Positions 1 through 7,537 of a stretch of DNA of 64,000 nt are shown here, one piece after another. The notes under the pieces were generated by a model. It was not told where the DNA came from, made no database searches, and saw only the letters and a program-made list of their open reading frames with translations. This stretch comes from VXYL01 sp965199945 (lineage in GTDB: Bacteria > Pseudomonadota > Gammaproteobacteria > Pseudomonadales > Azotimanducaceae), in NCBI GenBank assembly GCA_965199945.1, contig OZ241354.1:3038001-3102000 (forward strand), read 5' to 3'. Positions within the stretch are counted from its first letter, which is position 1. Every line of letters begins with the position of its first letter. The position numbers and the translations under genes were made by a program.

Positions 1-292
1 TCCCTGCCCGGCGAAGGACGCCGTCGTCGACACGCTGCGCGATCTGCTGCCCCAACTCGCCTTGATGGGCGGCGTGGTCGGCGTCTTCCTGTTCGGCAGC
101 GTGGCTCGCGGGGAAGACACCCCGGAGAGCGACGTCGACGTCGCGGTGCAGATGCCACCCGACGTGGCGGCCAAGTACCGTGTCCGCGACTTCATGGAAC
201 TGCACCTCAACCGCAGAGTCGATCTAACGCGGCTCCCCCTTCCCCCGCTGCTGGAGAACACGGCGGGGCGCGATCTCATTGAGGTTCGCTGA
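1..292 (+). CDS. MNT-type minimal nucleotidyltransferase, 5' end cut by window edge
   Basis: The reading frame is open from the left edge, so the true start probably lies outside the window; the first internal starts are TTG at 62 and ATG at 65. The protein carries the nucleotidyltransferase signature GSVARG followed by the acidic pair in SDVDVAV. This is the MntA-like antitoxin type, which in known MNT/HEPN pairs adenylylates a HEPN toxin. The usual HEPN partner is not intact: only a 13-residue frame with a good ribosome site (TTG at 311) follows. The family is clear; the antitoxin role is inferred. Confidence 0.8.
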   Translation, partial: PCPAKDAVVDTLRDLLPQLALMGGVVGVFLFGSVARGEDTPESDVDVAVQMPPDVAAKYRVRDFMELHLNRRVDLTRLPLPPLLENTAGRDLIEVR

Positions 293-310
293 TGCCTGCG
301 GGAGGAGGTC

Positions 311-352
311 TTGGAACGCACGACACCGCCCGCTCCAACGAAGCGTCGATAG
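311..352 (+). pseudogene. Possible truncated HEPN partner start (13 codons)
   Basis: A GGAGGAGG ribosome-binding sequence directly precedes TTG at 311, which opens a frame starting LERTT and stopping after 13 residues. Its position right after the MNT gene fits the start of a HEPN toxin gene lost downstream. It may equally be a chance frame. Confidence 0.2.
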
Positions 353-386
353 GTTCCCCCACTCAGGACAGAGGCGGGATCGGCCG

Positions 387-635
387 CTAGGGGAGGTACG
401 GGGCAGGGCGCTTCATCGTTGTTGAGCCCGGCGTTGCCCGCTTTGGCGCGACGCCGTCTTCCTGGCACCAAGCCAAGTACTCGTCGATGGACCGCTCGAA
501 CTCCCGTCGCAGCTCGCCGATGTCAGCGCACTCGAAGGTGGCGATTGGATATGCGCCGCAGTTCACCACGCGGCCGTGCAGGACGTTCGCGGACTCGTCG
601 AACTCCACGACAGCGACGTAGCCCTTGTATTCCAT
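387..635 (-). CDS. HicB-like antitoxin domain protein, lacking the DNA-binding tail
   Basis: This 82-residue protein starts MEYKGYVAVVEFDESANVLH and is about 80% identical by eye over its first 66 residues to the N-terminus of the HicB fusion at 4449-5207. Classical HicB has this partial RNase H-like fold followed by a ribbon-helix-helix DNA-binding tail. Here the tail is replaced by about 15 unrelated residues. No hicA gene lies beside it. It sits 44 bp downstream of the restriction endonuclease gene on the same strand and is probably cotranscribed with the R-M pair. The domain is recognised; a role as orphan antitoxin or decoy is speculative. Confidence 0.75.
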   Translation of the reverse strand: MEYKGYVAVVEFDESANVLHGRVVNCGAYPIATFECADIGELRREFERSIDEYLAWCQEDGVAPKRATPGSTTMKRPAPYLP

Positions 636-679
636 CGCGGGCCTTCGAGAGTCATCGCTTGGATGCATCGCGCAGAACC

Positions 680-1669
680 TCACTTGAACAGCGAGCTCGA
701 CGGCTTCCAGCCCGCGTTGCGCGCGTAGCCATCGGCCAAGGCCAGCCATCTTTCGATCCTCTTGCTGGGCTGGCAACCCTCGCCCCAATACTCCACGAAG
801 AGCGCGTCGTCCAGACGCTGGGCCGCCAGCATGAGGTGTTCGATGTCCTGCAAGGCGCGCAGCAGGTAGTTGACGCCGCGCGTCTCGTCGGCCCTGAGCG
901 CGACGCTGCCAGCGCTGAACAGGTCGCGCGCTTGAGGACAGAACACGCCGTGGTAGGTCAGCAGGTACATCGCCGCGTCCTCGTACTTGCGCCGCGCCCG
1001 CGACCCTTTGCAGATCTGTGGGCAGAGCAATGCCGCCTCCGCGCGGTACAAGCGCTTTTCTGCCTGGGGAAGGTGCGTGTACAGGCGCACGTTGATCGGC
1101 AGCGTGTGCGATGGTTCCAGCCACCAGAGGTGCTCGCCGGGCGGCAGCCGGTCGCGCCAGTAGTCGCGGACGTGCTGCATCTTGCCGTCGTCGTCCAACT
1201 CGGCGAAATCGTCGTAGCTGATGTCGAACCGTTCGAACAGCGGCGGCTCTTCGCTCTCCATGTCCACCACGAATCGCGGCGAATTGGACACGCGGACGTG
1301 CGCGACGCAATTCTCGTACTTGGCCCACCTTGCTTCGGCCTCTCCGCCAACCTTGCCGAACACGACGTAGACGGCCCACACCGTGGGATCGCGCATCGAC
1401 TCGAACACGCTGTTGCCGACCGCGCTCCACGTGTCGCGCTTGCTGTATTTGACCTCCACGCCAAAGCCGTTGACGCGGATGTCCGGGAAGGCGTGGGGCG
1501 TGTAGGTGGGTTCCACGGTGACGCCGAGGTCGGCGGCGGCGTTCTGCAATGCCGCGAGCACTCCCTGCTCGAACTGCTCGGGGCCGTGGTACAGCGGACT
1601 CGTGCGCAGGTTCGTCGTGAGGAACTGCACGGCGCGGCTTAGGACGGCCTCGAACTCGGTCCGGGTCAC
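680..1669 (-). CDS. Type II restriction endonuclease, PD-(D/E)XK type
   Basis: This 329-residue protein starts at GTG 1669, overlapping the stop of the methyltransferase gene by 4 bases (GTGA), so the two are translationally coupled. Residues 62-74 contain PD followed eight residues later by EVK, a PD-(D/E)XK metal-binding core (D63, E72, K74). The next conserved stretch, WSAVGNSVFE, is a pattern I associate with type II enzymes. The partner methylase implies that it cuts an unmethylated cytosine-containing site. Its recognition sequence cannot be told from the sequence. The C-terminal half is not recognised. Confidence 0.8.
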   Translation of the reverse strand: MTRTEFEAVLSRAVQFLTTNLRTSPLYHGPEQFEQGVLAALQNAAADLGVTVEPTYTPHAFPDIRVNGFGVEVKYSKRDTWSAVGNSVFESMRDPTVWAVYVVFGKVGGEAEARWAKYENCVAHVRVSNSPRFVVDMESEEPPLFERFDISYDDFAELDDDGKMQHVRDYWRDRLPPGEHLWWLEPSHTLPINVRLYTHLPQAEKRLYRAEAALLCPQICKGSRARRKYEDAAMYLLTYHGVFCPQARDLFSAGSVALRADETRGVNYLLRALQDIEHLMLAAQRLDDALFVEYWGEGCQPSKRIERWLALADGYARNAGWKPSSSLFK

Positions 1670-2655
1670 GGGTCGATGTGGTCGCGAACGGCCTTGGCGA
1701 TGTGCCACGCGAGCACTGGCGGCACGGCGTTGCCGATCTGCCGTTCGGTGGCGCGCATGGCGCATACGAAGCGGAAGTCGTCCGGGAAGGATTGCAGCCG
1801 CGCCGCCTCGCGCAGCGAGATGCGCCGTTCGAGCTTGTAGTGCCACTGCACGTTGCCGTGGTGCTCGGCGCGGATCGTGGTGGCTGGCTTGTCCGCTCGG
1901 AGCCGTCGGTTTCCCTGCTCCGGACTGCGCTGCGCCTTGCTCCAGATGTGCGACGTCTGCTTGTCTTCGTCGGCGCATTCCAGGTCCGCCAGGGCCTCTT
2001 GCGCCGTCATCTGTTCGGCGAGCGCTGTGGGGTGCGCGAAAGGCGCATCGCCCCGTACGCCGACGATGAAGATGCGCTCGCGCCGCTGCGGCACGCCGTG
2101 CTCCGCGGCCAGATACAGCTTGTGGTCGACGGTGTAGCCGGGCAGGCGGAAGTCGGCGAGCATCCGGTCGAAGAAGGGCTTGCCATGCGACATGAGCAAC
2201 CCCTTGACGTTTTCCGCGACGAACGCCTTTGGCCGGCAGCGGCGAATCGCCTCGATCATGTGCTCGTAGAGGATTGTGCGCGCGCCGTTCGCAAGGCTGC
2301 GTCGGCCATTGATCGACACGTCTTGGCAGGGGAAGCCGCCGACCACCACGTCCGCCGCCTCGGGCAGGGTGTCCATCACGTCCACGATGCTGCCGCGATG
2401 CAGGTGCGCCTCGCCAAGGTTCGCCGCGTAGGTGTCGCAGGCGAGGCCGTCGATGTCGTTGGCCCACACGATCTCGAACGGCAGACGGTCGTAGAAGCTG
2501 CCGCCGAACGAAAAGCCCCCGCGAAAGCCCAAGTCCATGCCCCCGCACCCGCTGAACAGCGACACGACAGTGCGGTTCGGGATTCCCTCCCTGGGCGCGG
2601 CGGGCACGGCGCCACTCACCGTTTCGCGTGGGGCGGTTGCGTCGTGGGCGTTCAT
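1666..2655 (-). CDS. DNA (cytosine-5) methyltransferase of a type II R-M system
   Basis: The 329 residues carry the ordered C5-methylase motifs: SAM-binding LFSGCGGMDLGF (33-44), catalytic VGGFPCQDVS with Cys110, AENVKG (147-152), QRRERIFIVG and, near the end, IGNAVPP. It transfers a methyl group from SAM to C5 of cytosine and protects host DNA from the endonuclease encoded directly downstream. It starts at ATG 2655 and leads the operon methylase-endonuclease-HicB-like. A small palindrome (TTGT-N4-ACAA) lies 26 bases upstream. The compact size implies a short target-recognition domain. Confidence 0.95.
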   Translation of the reverse strand: MNAHDATAPRETVSGAVPAAPREGIPNRTVVSLFSGCGGMDLGFRGGFSFGGSFYDRLPFEIVWANDIDGLACDTYAANLGEAHLHRGSIVDVMDTLPEAADVVVGGFPCQDVSINGRRSLANGARTILYEHMIEAIRRCRPKAFVAENVKGLLMSHGKPFFDRMLADFRLPGYTVDHKLYLAAEHGVPQRRERIFIVGVRGDAPFAHPTALAEQMTAQEALADLECADEDKQTSHIWSKAQRSPEQGNRRLRADKPATTIRAEHHGNVQWHYKLERRISLREAARLQSFPDDFRFVCAMRATERQIGNAVPPVLAWHIAKAVRDHIDP

Positions 2656-2681
2656 TGAACGTGGACCATAGCCGATACTGT

Positions 2682-2693
2682 TTGTCTATACAA
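2682..2693. promoter_or_regulatory. Inverted repeat TTGT-N4-ACAA upstream of the methyltransferase gene
   Basis: The sequence TTGTCTATACAA is a perfect 4+4 inverted repeat with a 4-base spacer. It lies 26 bases before the methylase start, in its likely promoter. It could bind the methylase N-terminus or another regulator, but no controller (C) protein gene is present and the site may be chance. Confidence 0.25.
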
Positions 2694-2716
2694 GCCGCCT
2701 GTTCTTTGGCGCCGAA

Positions 2717-2820
2717 AGACGCCGCCGGCGCCGCCACCATCGTCCACGACGCCGAAGGCTCTATGCCGAGTGCAGCTTGAGCGTGGACAGTCAGGATGCG
2801 GCGGCGCAAGCGCTGCTTGG
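2717..2820 (+). pseudogene. Duplicated, frameshifted fragment of pepF
   Basis: Positions 2733-2820 match 5909-5994 inside the intact pepF with only a few substitutions plus a 2-base insertion (CT near 2760) that breaks the frame. The similarity fades into AAGACGC-type sequence on the left and stops abruptly at 2820. It is a non-coding copy of about 90 bp, left by a duplication or by an insertion that carried a piece of the neighbouring gene. Confidence 0.8.
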
Positions 2821-2868
2821 TCGTGCCGCTTGGCTGCTCACCGCACGAGTTGGATGCCGTCGAGTTCC

Positions 2869-2979
2869 TCAAGCTGCCGCGTTGGTATCGACGTCGCGCT
2901 TCGGCAACGATCTGTTAATCCAATCCTCGCGTGCGCATCCGTCCCAAGCTGCGGGGTAGTCTTCGATTGTCGCGTACAT
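2869..2979 (-). CDS. Possible 36-residue protein of unknown function
   Basis: ATG at 2979 is preceded by a strong AGGAG site (GAGGAGAACGAG). The frame begins MYATIEDYPAAWDGCARED and stops after 36 residues. Just past the stop another frame would continue with similar codon character, so this may be the frameshifted start of a longer lost gene. No family was recognised. Confidence 0.3.
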   Translation of the reverse strand: MYATIEDYPAAWDGCAREDWINRSLPKRDVDTNAAA

Positions 2980-3116
2980 CTCGTTCTCCTCTTCCCGGCG
3001 GCGAAGCCGAACAGGAACATGGCTCCAAGGTTCTTCCTCGTACAGACAGCAACCTAGCGTGTTCCGGCAGCTCGTTCTACTTACGTTCGTGGTGGGGTGT
3101 GCGAAATTGGTGGCAG

Positions 3117-3335
3117 CTAACCCTCATGCTGCCAAGGGCCGATTGCCGGGCGGCCGCCAGAGTCGTCGTAGCGGTCGTGAAGACCGCCGCCCCAAAGCGC
3201 CAGGACGCGCGTTAGCGCCGTCGCACTCCAGCGCATCCCGCGGCGCTTGAAGCGCTCGTCGACGAGGCCCTTGCACAGGCTCACGGTGCCGGAGCCGACG
3301 CACAGGTTCCATCCTGCGGAACGCCGGTAGCGCAT
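3117..3335 (-). pseudogene. Transposase C-terminal remnant
   Basis: The minus-strand frame contains CVGSGTVSLCKGLVDERFKR followed by RGMRWSATALTRVLAL. This resembles the C-terminal block of transposases with a GSG-x(5)-CK-x(4)-R-x-KR-x-GMRW signature, of the ISKra4-like type. Only about 60 residues remain, with no terminal repeats visible and no catalytic N-terminal part. It is the relic of an insertion sequence in the accessory block. Confidence 0.55.
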
Positions 3336-3495
3336 CCGGCGCCCGTTGCCTTTGACGTCGCACGCACCGCGTCGCTACGCCCAGCTCTCGATCACCGCTG
3401 ACAAGTACTGCAGCCATTCCGTAATGAGCTAGGCTTGTGCGCACCGAGCCAGCATTCCGCAGCAGCAGCCCGGCCTTTTGGTCTTCGAGCCCAGC

Positions 3496-4389
3496 CTATT
3501 CGCCGTGAAAAATGCGGAGGTAGAAGCGAAATCCTTCCAAGGCACTCACGGCAGCCAACGGGTAGGCCGCATCCCGTGTCTCCAAAAGCTTCAGGGGCTG
3601 TAGTTCTTGCGGCTCTTGGCTCTCATCTAAGGCAGCATCAACCGCCCTCGTTTGCCGCTCGATACCGGAGGACAAGAAGATGTCGAGGAACGTGCGGAAT
3701 CCACCCAGTGCAACATCGATTACCTCCTTCCGTGCCGGCTTGTCGTCGTCGAAAGACATGCCGCGCAGGAGCCAGCGGATTTCATCCAGGGCCTCGTCGA
3801 AAGCCCACTTCTGTGCCCAGCTTAGAAGCGCCTTGAGGTGAGTTGACGGGAACTTAGGACTCAACGTGGCGGTCAGGGTGACCTCTTCGCCGGCGAGGCC
3901 ACGCCTTTCGATCTCGGCCGAAGGATCGTCCAGAATGTCGATGATTGTTGCGAGCCACTCGACAGTCTCCTCAATGTTGTGTTCGTAGATGCCGAGCAGA
4001 GCCTGTCGTCCGTCTTCCCTTCTCGGGCCGCAGCGCATGTGATTTACGAGGCTGTATTGTGCGCAAAGCGCATCCACCCGTCGCTCCAGCTGTGACGCCG
4101 CTCGGCGAATGTCACTCTTGGTTGGGTTGTCGGCGTTGGTGATTTCGTGGAGCGTCTGCAGCGCGGGGATCGTCTCAGAGAGCCAACTGGAAAGATCGGC
4201 GACCTGCTCTAGGGCGAAGGAAAGGAAGTCGTCTTCCGTACGCACGGCGTGCGGTGGCAACGCACTGCGGACAGCCAATAGGCGACGCAACGAGGGCCGC
4301 AGCGCCTCGGCGATGGCTGCCAAGTGCGGATCGCCGTCGATCCCCGATGGTTCGGCCCTCTTTAATCGGAAACGAAACGAAGCTTCCAT
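3496..4389 (-). CDS. Unknown helical protein downstream of hicA-hicB fusion
   Basis: This 297-residue protein matches no family I recognise. It looks mostly alpha-helical and soluble, with no signal peptide or membrane segment. It starts at ATG 4389, 59 bases after the stop of the HicB-nuclease fusion gene and on the same strand, so it is probably the third gene of that operon. Codon use is less GC-biased than in the housekeeping genes, in keeping with an acquired region. A role in the same defence or toxin system is inferred only from position. Confidence 0.7.
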   Translation of the reverse strand: MEASFRFRLKRAEPSGIDGDPHLAAIAEALRPSLRRLLAVRSALPPHAVRTEDDFLSFALEQVADLSSWLSETIPALQTLHEITNADNPTKSDIRRAASQLERRVDALCAQYSLVNHMRCGPRREDGRQALLGIYEHNIEETVEWLATIIDILDDPSAEIERRGLAGEEVTLTATLSPKFPSTHLKALLSWAQKWAFDEALDEIRWLLRGMSFDDDKPARKEVIDVALGGFRTFLDIFLSSGIERQTRAVDAALDESQEPQELQPLKLLETRDAAYPLAAVSALEGFRFYLRIFHGE

Positions 4390-4448
4390 CGTCGAGAGTG
4401 CCTAACCGTTGCCGCGAATACACACGACGACCGAGCGTCGACACACGC

Positions 4449-5207
4449 TCAGCGCCGCACAGACGAACTCTGGGAGTCCAATAGCTGCCGCGCGACCTTC
4501 ACTTGGAGCGTTACGTCGCGCACGTTCTGTAGCGCCCAGGCGTTGTCTGCGAGCTTCAGCTTGTAGCTATTCGTGTGCTTATCGAACGTCGCCTGCTCTT
4601 TGACGGTTGCGACCGGGATGATCGCTGCGCGCTTTACGCCGTACGTCTCGTCGAACAAGACAGCAGCAAGGAAATCGAACTGGTTAAATCCTCTGATTGC
4701 GGAGAGCTGACGCGATTGGCTGTGCTTGGTCAGCCTCCTGCTCTTGATCTGGTACCGTTCGCCCCGCTCGTCCGTCGCATCGAATCCTCTTTTCGAGTTG
4801 CCTTCGAGCTTCCAATCAAATGCTTGGCAAAAGAGAAACTCTGCGAAGTCGCCCGTCGGCAAGTTCTCCGTGCGACAGATGCCGCGACTGCGCAGTTCCG
4901 CCAAAATGCCGCCCATCAGGGACAGCAGTTGGCCAGTGCCCGCTTCTTCAAGGCCCAAGGGTGGGCGATCGCTAGAGAGGATGGCGTTGGAGTCCGCCAC
5001 TGCAGGTTGTTTTGGCGCGACGTTGTCTTCTTGGCACCAAGACAAGTACTCGTCGATAGACCGTTCGAACTCCTGTCGCAGCTCGCCGACGTTGGTGCAT
5101 TCGAAGGTGGCAACTGGATACGGCCCGCAGTTCACCACACGTCCGTGGAGGACGTTCGCGGAGTCGTCGAACTCGACGGTGGCGACGTAGCCCTTGTATT
5201 CCATCAC
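4449..5207 (-). CDS. HicB-like domain fused to a PD-(D/E)XK-like nuclease domain
   Basis: The protein is 252 residues from GTG 5207, or 251 from ATG 5204; an AGGAG site lies 7 or 10 bases upstream. Residues 1-66 are HicB-like (MEYKGYVATVEFDDSANVLH). In place of the usual ribbon-helix-helix tail, residues about 90-245 form a second domain with DFAEFL, GFDATD and YQIKSRR (E123, D143, Q153-x-K155). This matches the endonuclease-like DUF6998 type and a PD-(D/E)XK core with Q in the third position. It starts 4 bases after the hicA stop. It is likely the antitoxin of HicA carrying an added nuclease-like activity; whether it cuts is unknown. Confidence 0.8.
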   Translation of the reverse strand: MMEYKGYVATVEFDDSANVLHGRVVNCGPYPVATFECTNVGELRQEFERSIDEYLSWCQEDNVAPKQPAVADSNAILSSDRPPLGLEEAGTGQLLSLMGGILAELRSRGICRTENLPTGDFAEFLFCQAFDWKLEGNSKRGFDATDERGERYQIKSRRLTKHSQSRQLSAIRGFNQFDFLAAVLFDETYGVKRAAIIPVATVKEQATFDKHTNSYKLKLADNAWALQNVRDVTLQVKVARQLLDSQSSSVRR

Positions 5208-5211
5208 TGGC

Positions 5212-5478
5212 TTACTCCTGGTCGTCCAGCCTCACATCGGCGGCTCTCAAGAACACTGCAATATCGCGGACAGTTGCACGATTGGTCTGTGGCCGCGGGT
5301 GAGGTCGGTGAACCACCATCCGCTGGTGGTCTTTCGCAAGCGCTACCCGCGAGCCCGCTCGCTGCGTCACCGCCACGCCGCAGGCCAACAACATCGCCTC
5401 GATCTCCGTCCACCGGATGTCCGCCGGCGTTGGCTGTGCGTAGACGCGGGCGAGCGTTTGGCGGTGCCTTGACCTCAT
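5212..5478 (-). CDS. hicA: HicA-family toxin (mRNA interferase)
   Basis: This 88-residue protein starts at ATG 5478 with MRSRHRQTLARVYAQPTPAD and has the later motif VVHRPHP (residues 55-61). These are hallmarks of the HicA double-stranded-RNA-binding-fold toxins, whose conserved histidine cleaves mRNA. The length is normal. The gene is first in a minus-strand operon, its TAA ending 4 bases before the GTG start of the HicB fusion, so the canonical hicA-hicB order is kept. The promoter should lie in the 200-bp gap shared with divergent pepF. Confidence 0.85.
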   Translation of the reverse strand: MRSRHRQTLARVYAQPTPADIRWTEIEAMLLACGVAVTQRAGSRVALAKDHQRMVVHRPHPRPQTNRATVRDIAVFLRAADVRLDDQE

Positions 5479-5680
5479 GCCAGTGAAAATCCGCCGCCAT
5501 CGTTCGCCACCGCAACCGAGCCCCCGACCACGTCGAGAGCGCCCAACCAGTGTGGCGAGCATACACCACACTGCCGCGTCTGGCTGGGCGGTTCGACCAG
5601 CGCTGCCCGTTGCCGATGTGTGCCGGTGCTGTACGATGACCGCTCCTTCTTGAACATGCGCACATGCGCCGAAACGAACC

Positions 5681-7537
5681 ATGCCCACCATCCAAGGCGA
5701 AAGCTGGGATTTGGCCAGCGAGTATGCCGCCGCCGACTCCCCTGAACTGGAGGCCGACCTCGAGAAGCTCGGCTCGCTGCTCGACGAGATCGAGCGCCGC
5801 AATGCGGTGCTCGTGCCGGCGCTTGAAGACGCGCCGAACCTTGCAGTGGAGGGTGCGACGGCGCTGATTGCCGAAGCGCGCGCCGTCTTCGCGCTCACGG
5901 AAGACGCGGCCACCATCGTCCACGATGCCGAGGGCTATGCCGAGTGCAGCTTGAGCGTGGACAGCCAGGATGCGGCGGCGCAAGCGCTGCTTGGGCGGTT
6001 GCAGGCGTTGGAGAAGCGCTTCGCCAATGCGGCCGAACCGTTGTCGCAGTTCCTCGACTTGGCGCCGGATGCCGTGGTGGACGCCTACCTCGACGACCCT
6101 GCCGTCGAAGCATCGCGCTTCGTCGTGGGCCACTCGCGGCAGCGCCGGCACGAGCTGCTGCCGCTCGATCAGGAAACCCTCGTTTCCAGCCTGGCCCAGG
6201 ACGGCATCCACGCCTGGGGGCGGCTCTACGACCAGCTCTCCGGCACGCTCGCCTGCGAGGTGCAGGTAGAGGGGGAGACGCGCACGATGGGGCTGGCGCA
6301 GGCGAGTGGCCTGATGCTCTCGCCGAACGACGCGCTGCGCGAGAACGCATGGCGGGCGATCAACGCCGCATGGGACGAGCACGGCGAGTCGTGCGCGGCG
6401 GCCATCAACGCCATCGCCGGCTGGCGGCTGGAGATGTGCCGGCGGCGCTCCAAGCCAGAGCGCGCGGTGCATTTCCTCGATGCGCCGCTGCACATGAACC
6501 GCATCCGCAAGGAGACGCTCGACGCCGTGCTCGCCGCCGCCGAAGAGGGCGTGCCGCTGGCGCGACGGGCCGCGCGGTTGCAGGCCAAGGCATACGGCAA
6601 GGCGCAGTACGGGCCGTGGGACCAACGCGCCCCGGCGCCAGACGCCGCCGGCAGCGAACCGGCACAGGGAACGCCCTATGCGCAAGCGCTGGACTTGATC
6701 TCGGAATCCTACGGTTCCGTCGATCCGCGCATGGGCGAGTTCGTGACCATGATGGCGCGCAGCAGGTGGATCGAGGGCACGGTGGGCGACCGCAAGCGCC
6801 CCGGCGCGTACTGCACCGGCTTTCGCAAGTCGCGCACGCCGCGCGTCTACATGACCTACACCGGCGGCGACAGCGACGTGATCACGCTGGCGCACGAACT
6901 CGGCCACGCCTTCCACTCCTGGGCCATGCGCGACCTGCCGGACAGCCAGCGCGGCTACGGCATGTCCATCGCCGAGACCGCCAGCACCTTCGGCGAGAGC
7001 GTGGTGCGCGACGCGCTCCTGGCGCGCGCCGAGACCCCGGCCGCTGCGCTGCGCATCGTCTGGGAAGAAGCCGCGGCGCTGGTCGCCTTCGTGCTGAACA
7101 TTCCCACGCGCTTCGCGTTCGAGCGCAGCTTCTACGAGGCCCGCGCCGAGCGCCCGCAGCGGCCGGAGGAGCTCAACGCCATGATGAGCGCGGCGTGGGA
7201 GGCCCGCTACGGGGATTGCCTGGCCGAACCGGATCCGCTGTTCTGGGCCAACAAGCTGCACTTCTACATCTCGGGCTTGAGCTTCTACAACTTCCCCTAC
7301 CTGTTCGGCTATCTGTTCAGCCTCGGCGTCTACGCCCGCCGCGAGGCGTTCGGGAGCAGCTTCTTCGAGCGCTACGAGGCGCTGCTGCGCGACACAGGGC
7401 GCATGACCACCGAGGAGCTCGCGGCCAAGCATCTGGAGGTGGACCTCGCGCAGCCGGACTTCTGGCGCGAGACGCTGGCGTCTCTGGAAACGCGCATCGA
7501 CGCCTTCGAGGCGCTGGTGGAGCAGAACGCTGCATGA
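5681..7537 (+). CDS. pepF: M3 family oligoendopeptidase F
   Basis: This 618-residue protein of normal family length contains the zinc-peptidase motif HELGH at residues 405-409 in TLAHELGHAFHSW. The M3 PepF enzymes are cytoplasmic and cleave short peptides of about 7-17 residues. The start at ATG 5681 gives MPTIQGESWDLASEY, typical of the family. The next gene starts within its stop codon (ATGA). A piece of this gene (5909-5994) is copied at 2733-2820. Confidence 0.95.
   Translation: MPTIQGESWDLASEYAAADSPELEADLEKLGSLLDEIERRNAVLVPALEDAPNLAVEGATALIAEARAVFALTEDAATIVHDAEGYAECSLSVDSQDAAAQALLGRLQALEKRFANAAEPLSQFLDLAPDAVVDAYLDDPAVEASRFVVGHSRQRRHELLPLDQETLVSSLAQDGIHAWGRLYDQLSGTLACEVQVEGETRTMGLAQASGLMLSPNDALRENAWRAINAAWDEHGESCAAAINAIAGWRLEMCRRRSKPERAVHFLDAPLHMNRIRKETLDAVLAAAEEGVPLARRAARLQAKAYGKAQYGPWDQRAPAPDAAGSEPAQGTPYAQALDLISESYGSVDPRMGEFVTMMARSRWIEGTVGDRKRPGAYCTGFRKSRTPRVYMTYTGGDSDVITLAHELGHAFHSWAMRDLPDSQRGYGMSIAETASTFGESVVRDALLARAETPAAALRIVWEEAAALVAFVLNIPTRFAFERSFYEARAERPQRPEELNAMMSAAWEARYGDCLAEPDPLFWANKLHFYISGLSFYNFPYLFGYLFSLGVYARREAFGSSFFERYEALLRDTGRMTTEELAAKHLEVDLAQPDFWRETLASLETRIDAFEALVEQNAA

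Larger units (their letters stand above)
2656..3495. other. 840-bp gene-poor junction region
   Basis: This gap between the R-M operon and the next gene holds, in order, a possible operator, a broken copy of a pepF segment, a short possible gene and a transposase remnant, each listed separately. Nothing recognisable remains at 2980-3116 or 3336-3495. The mixture of fragments is typical of a region rebuilt by insertions and deletions. Confidence 0.7.
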
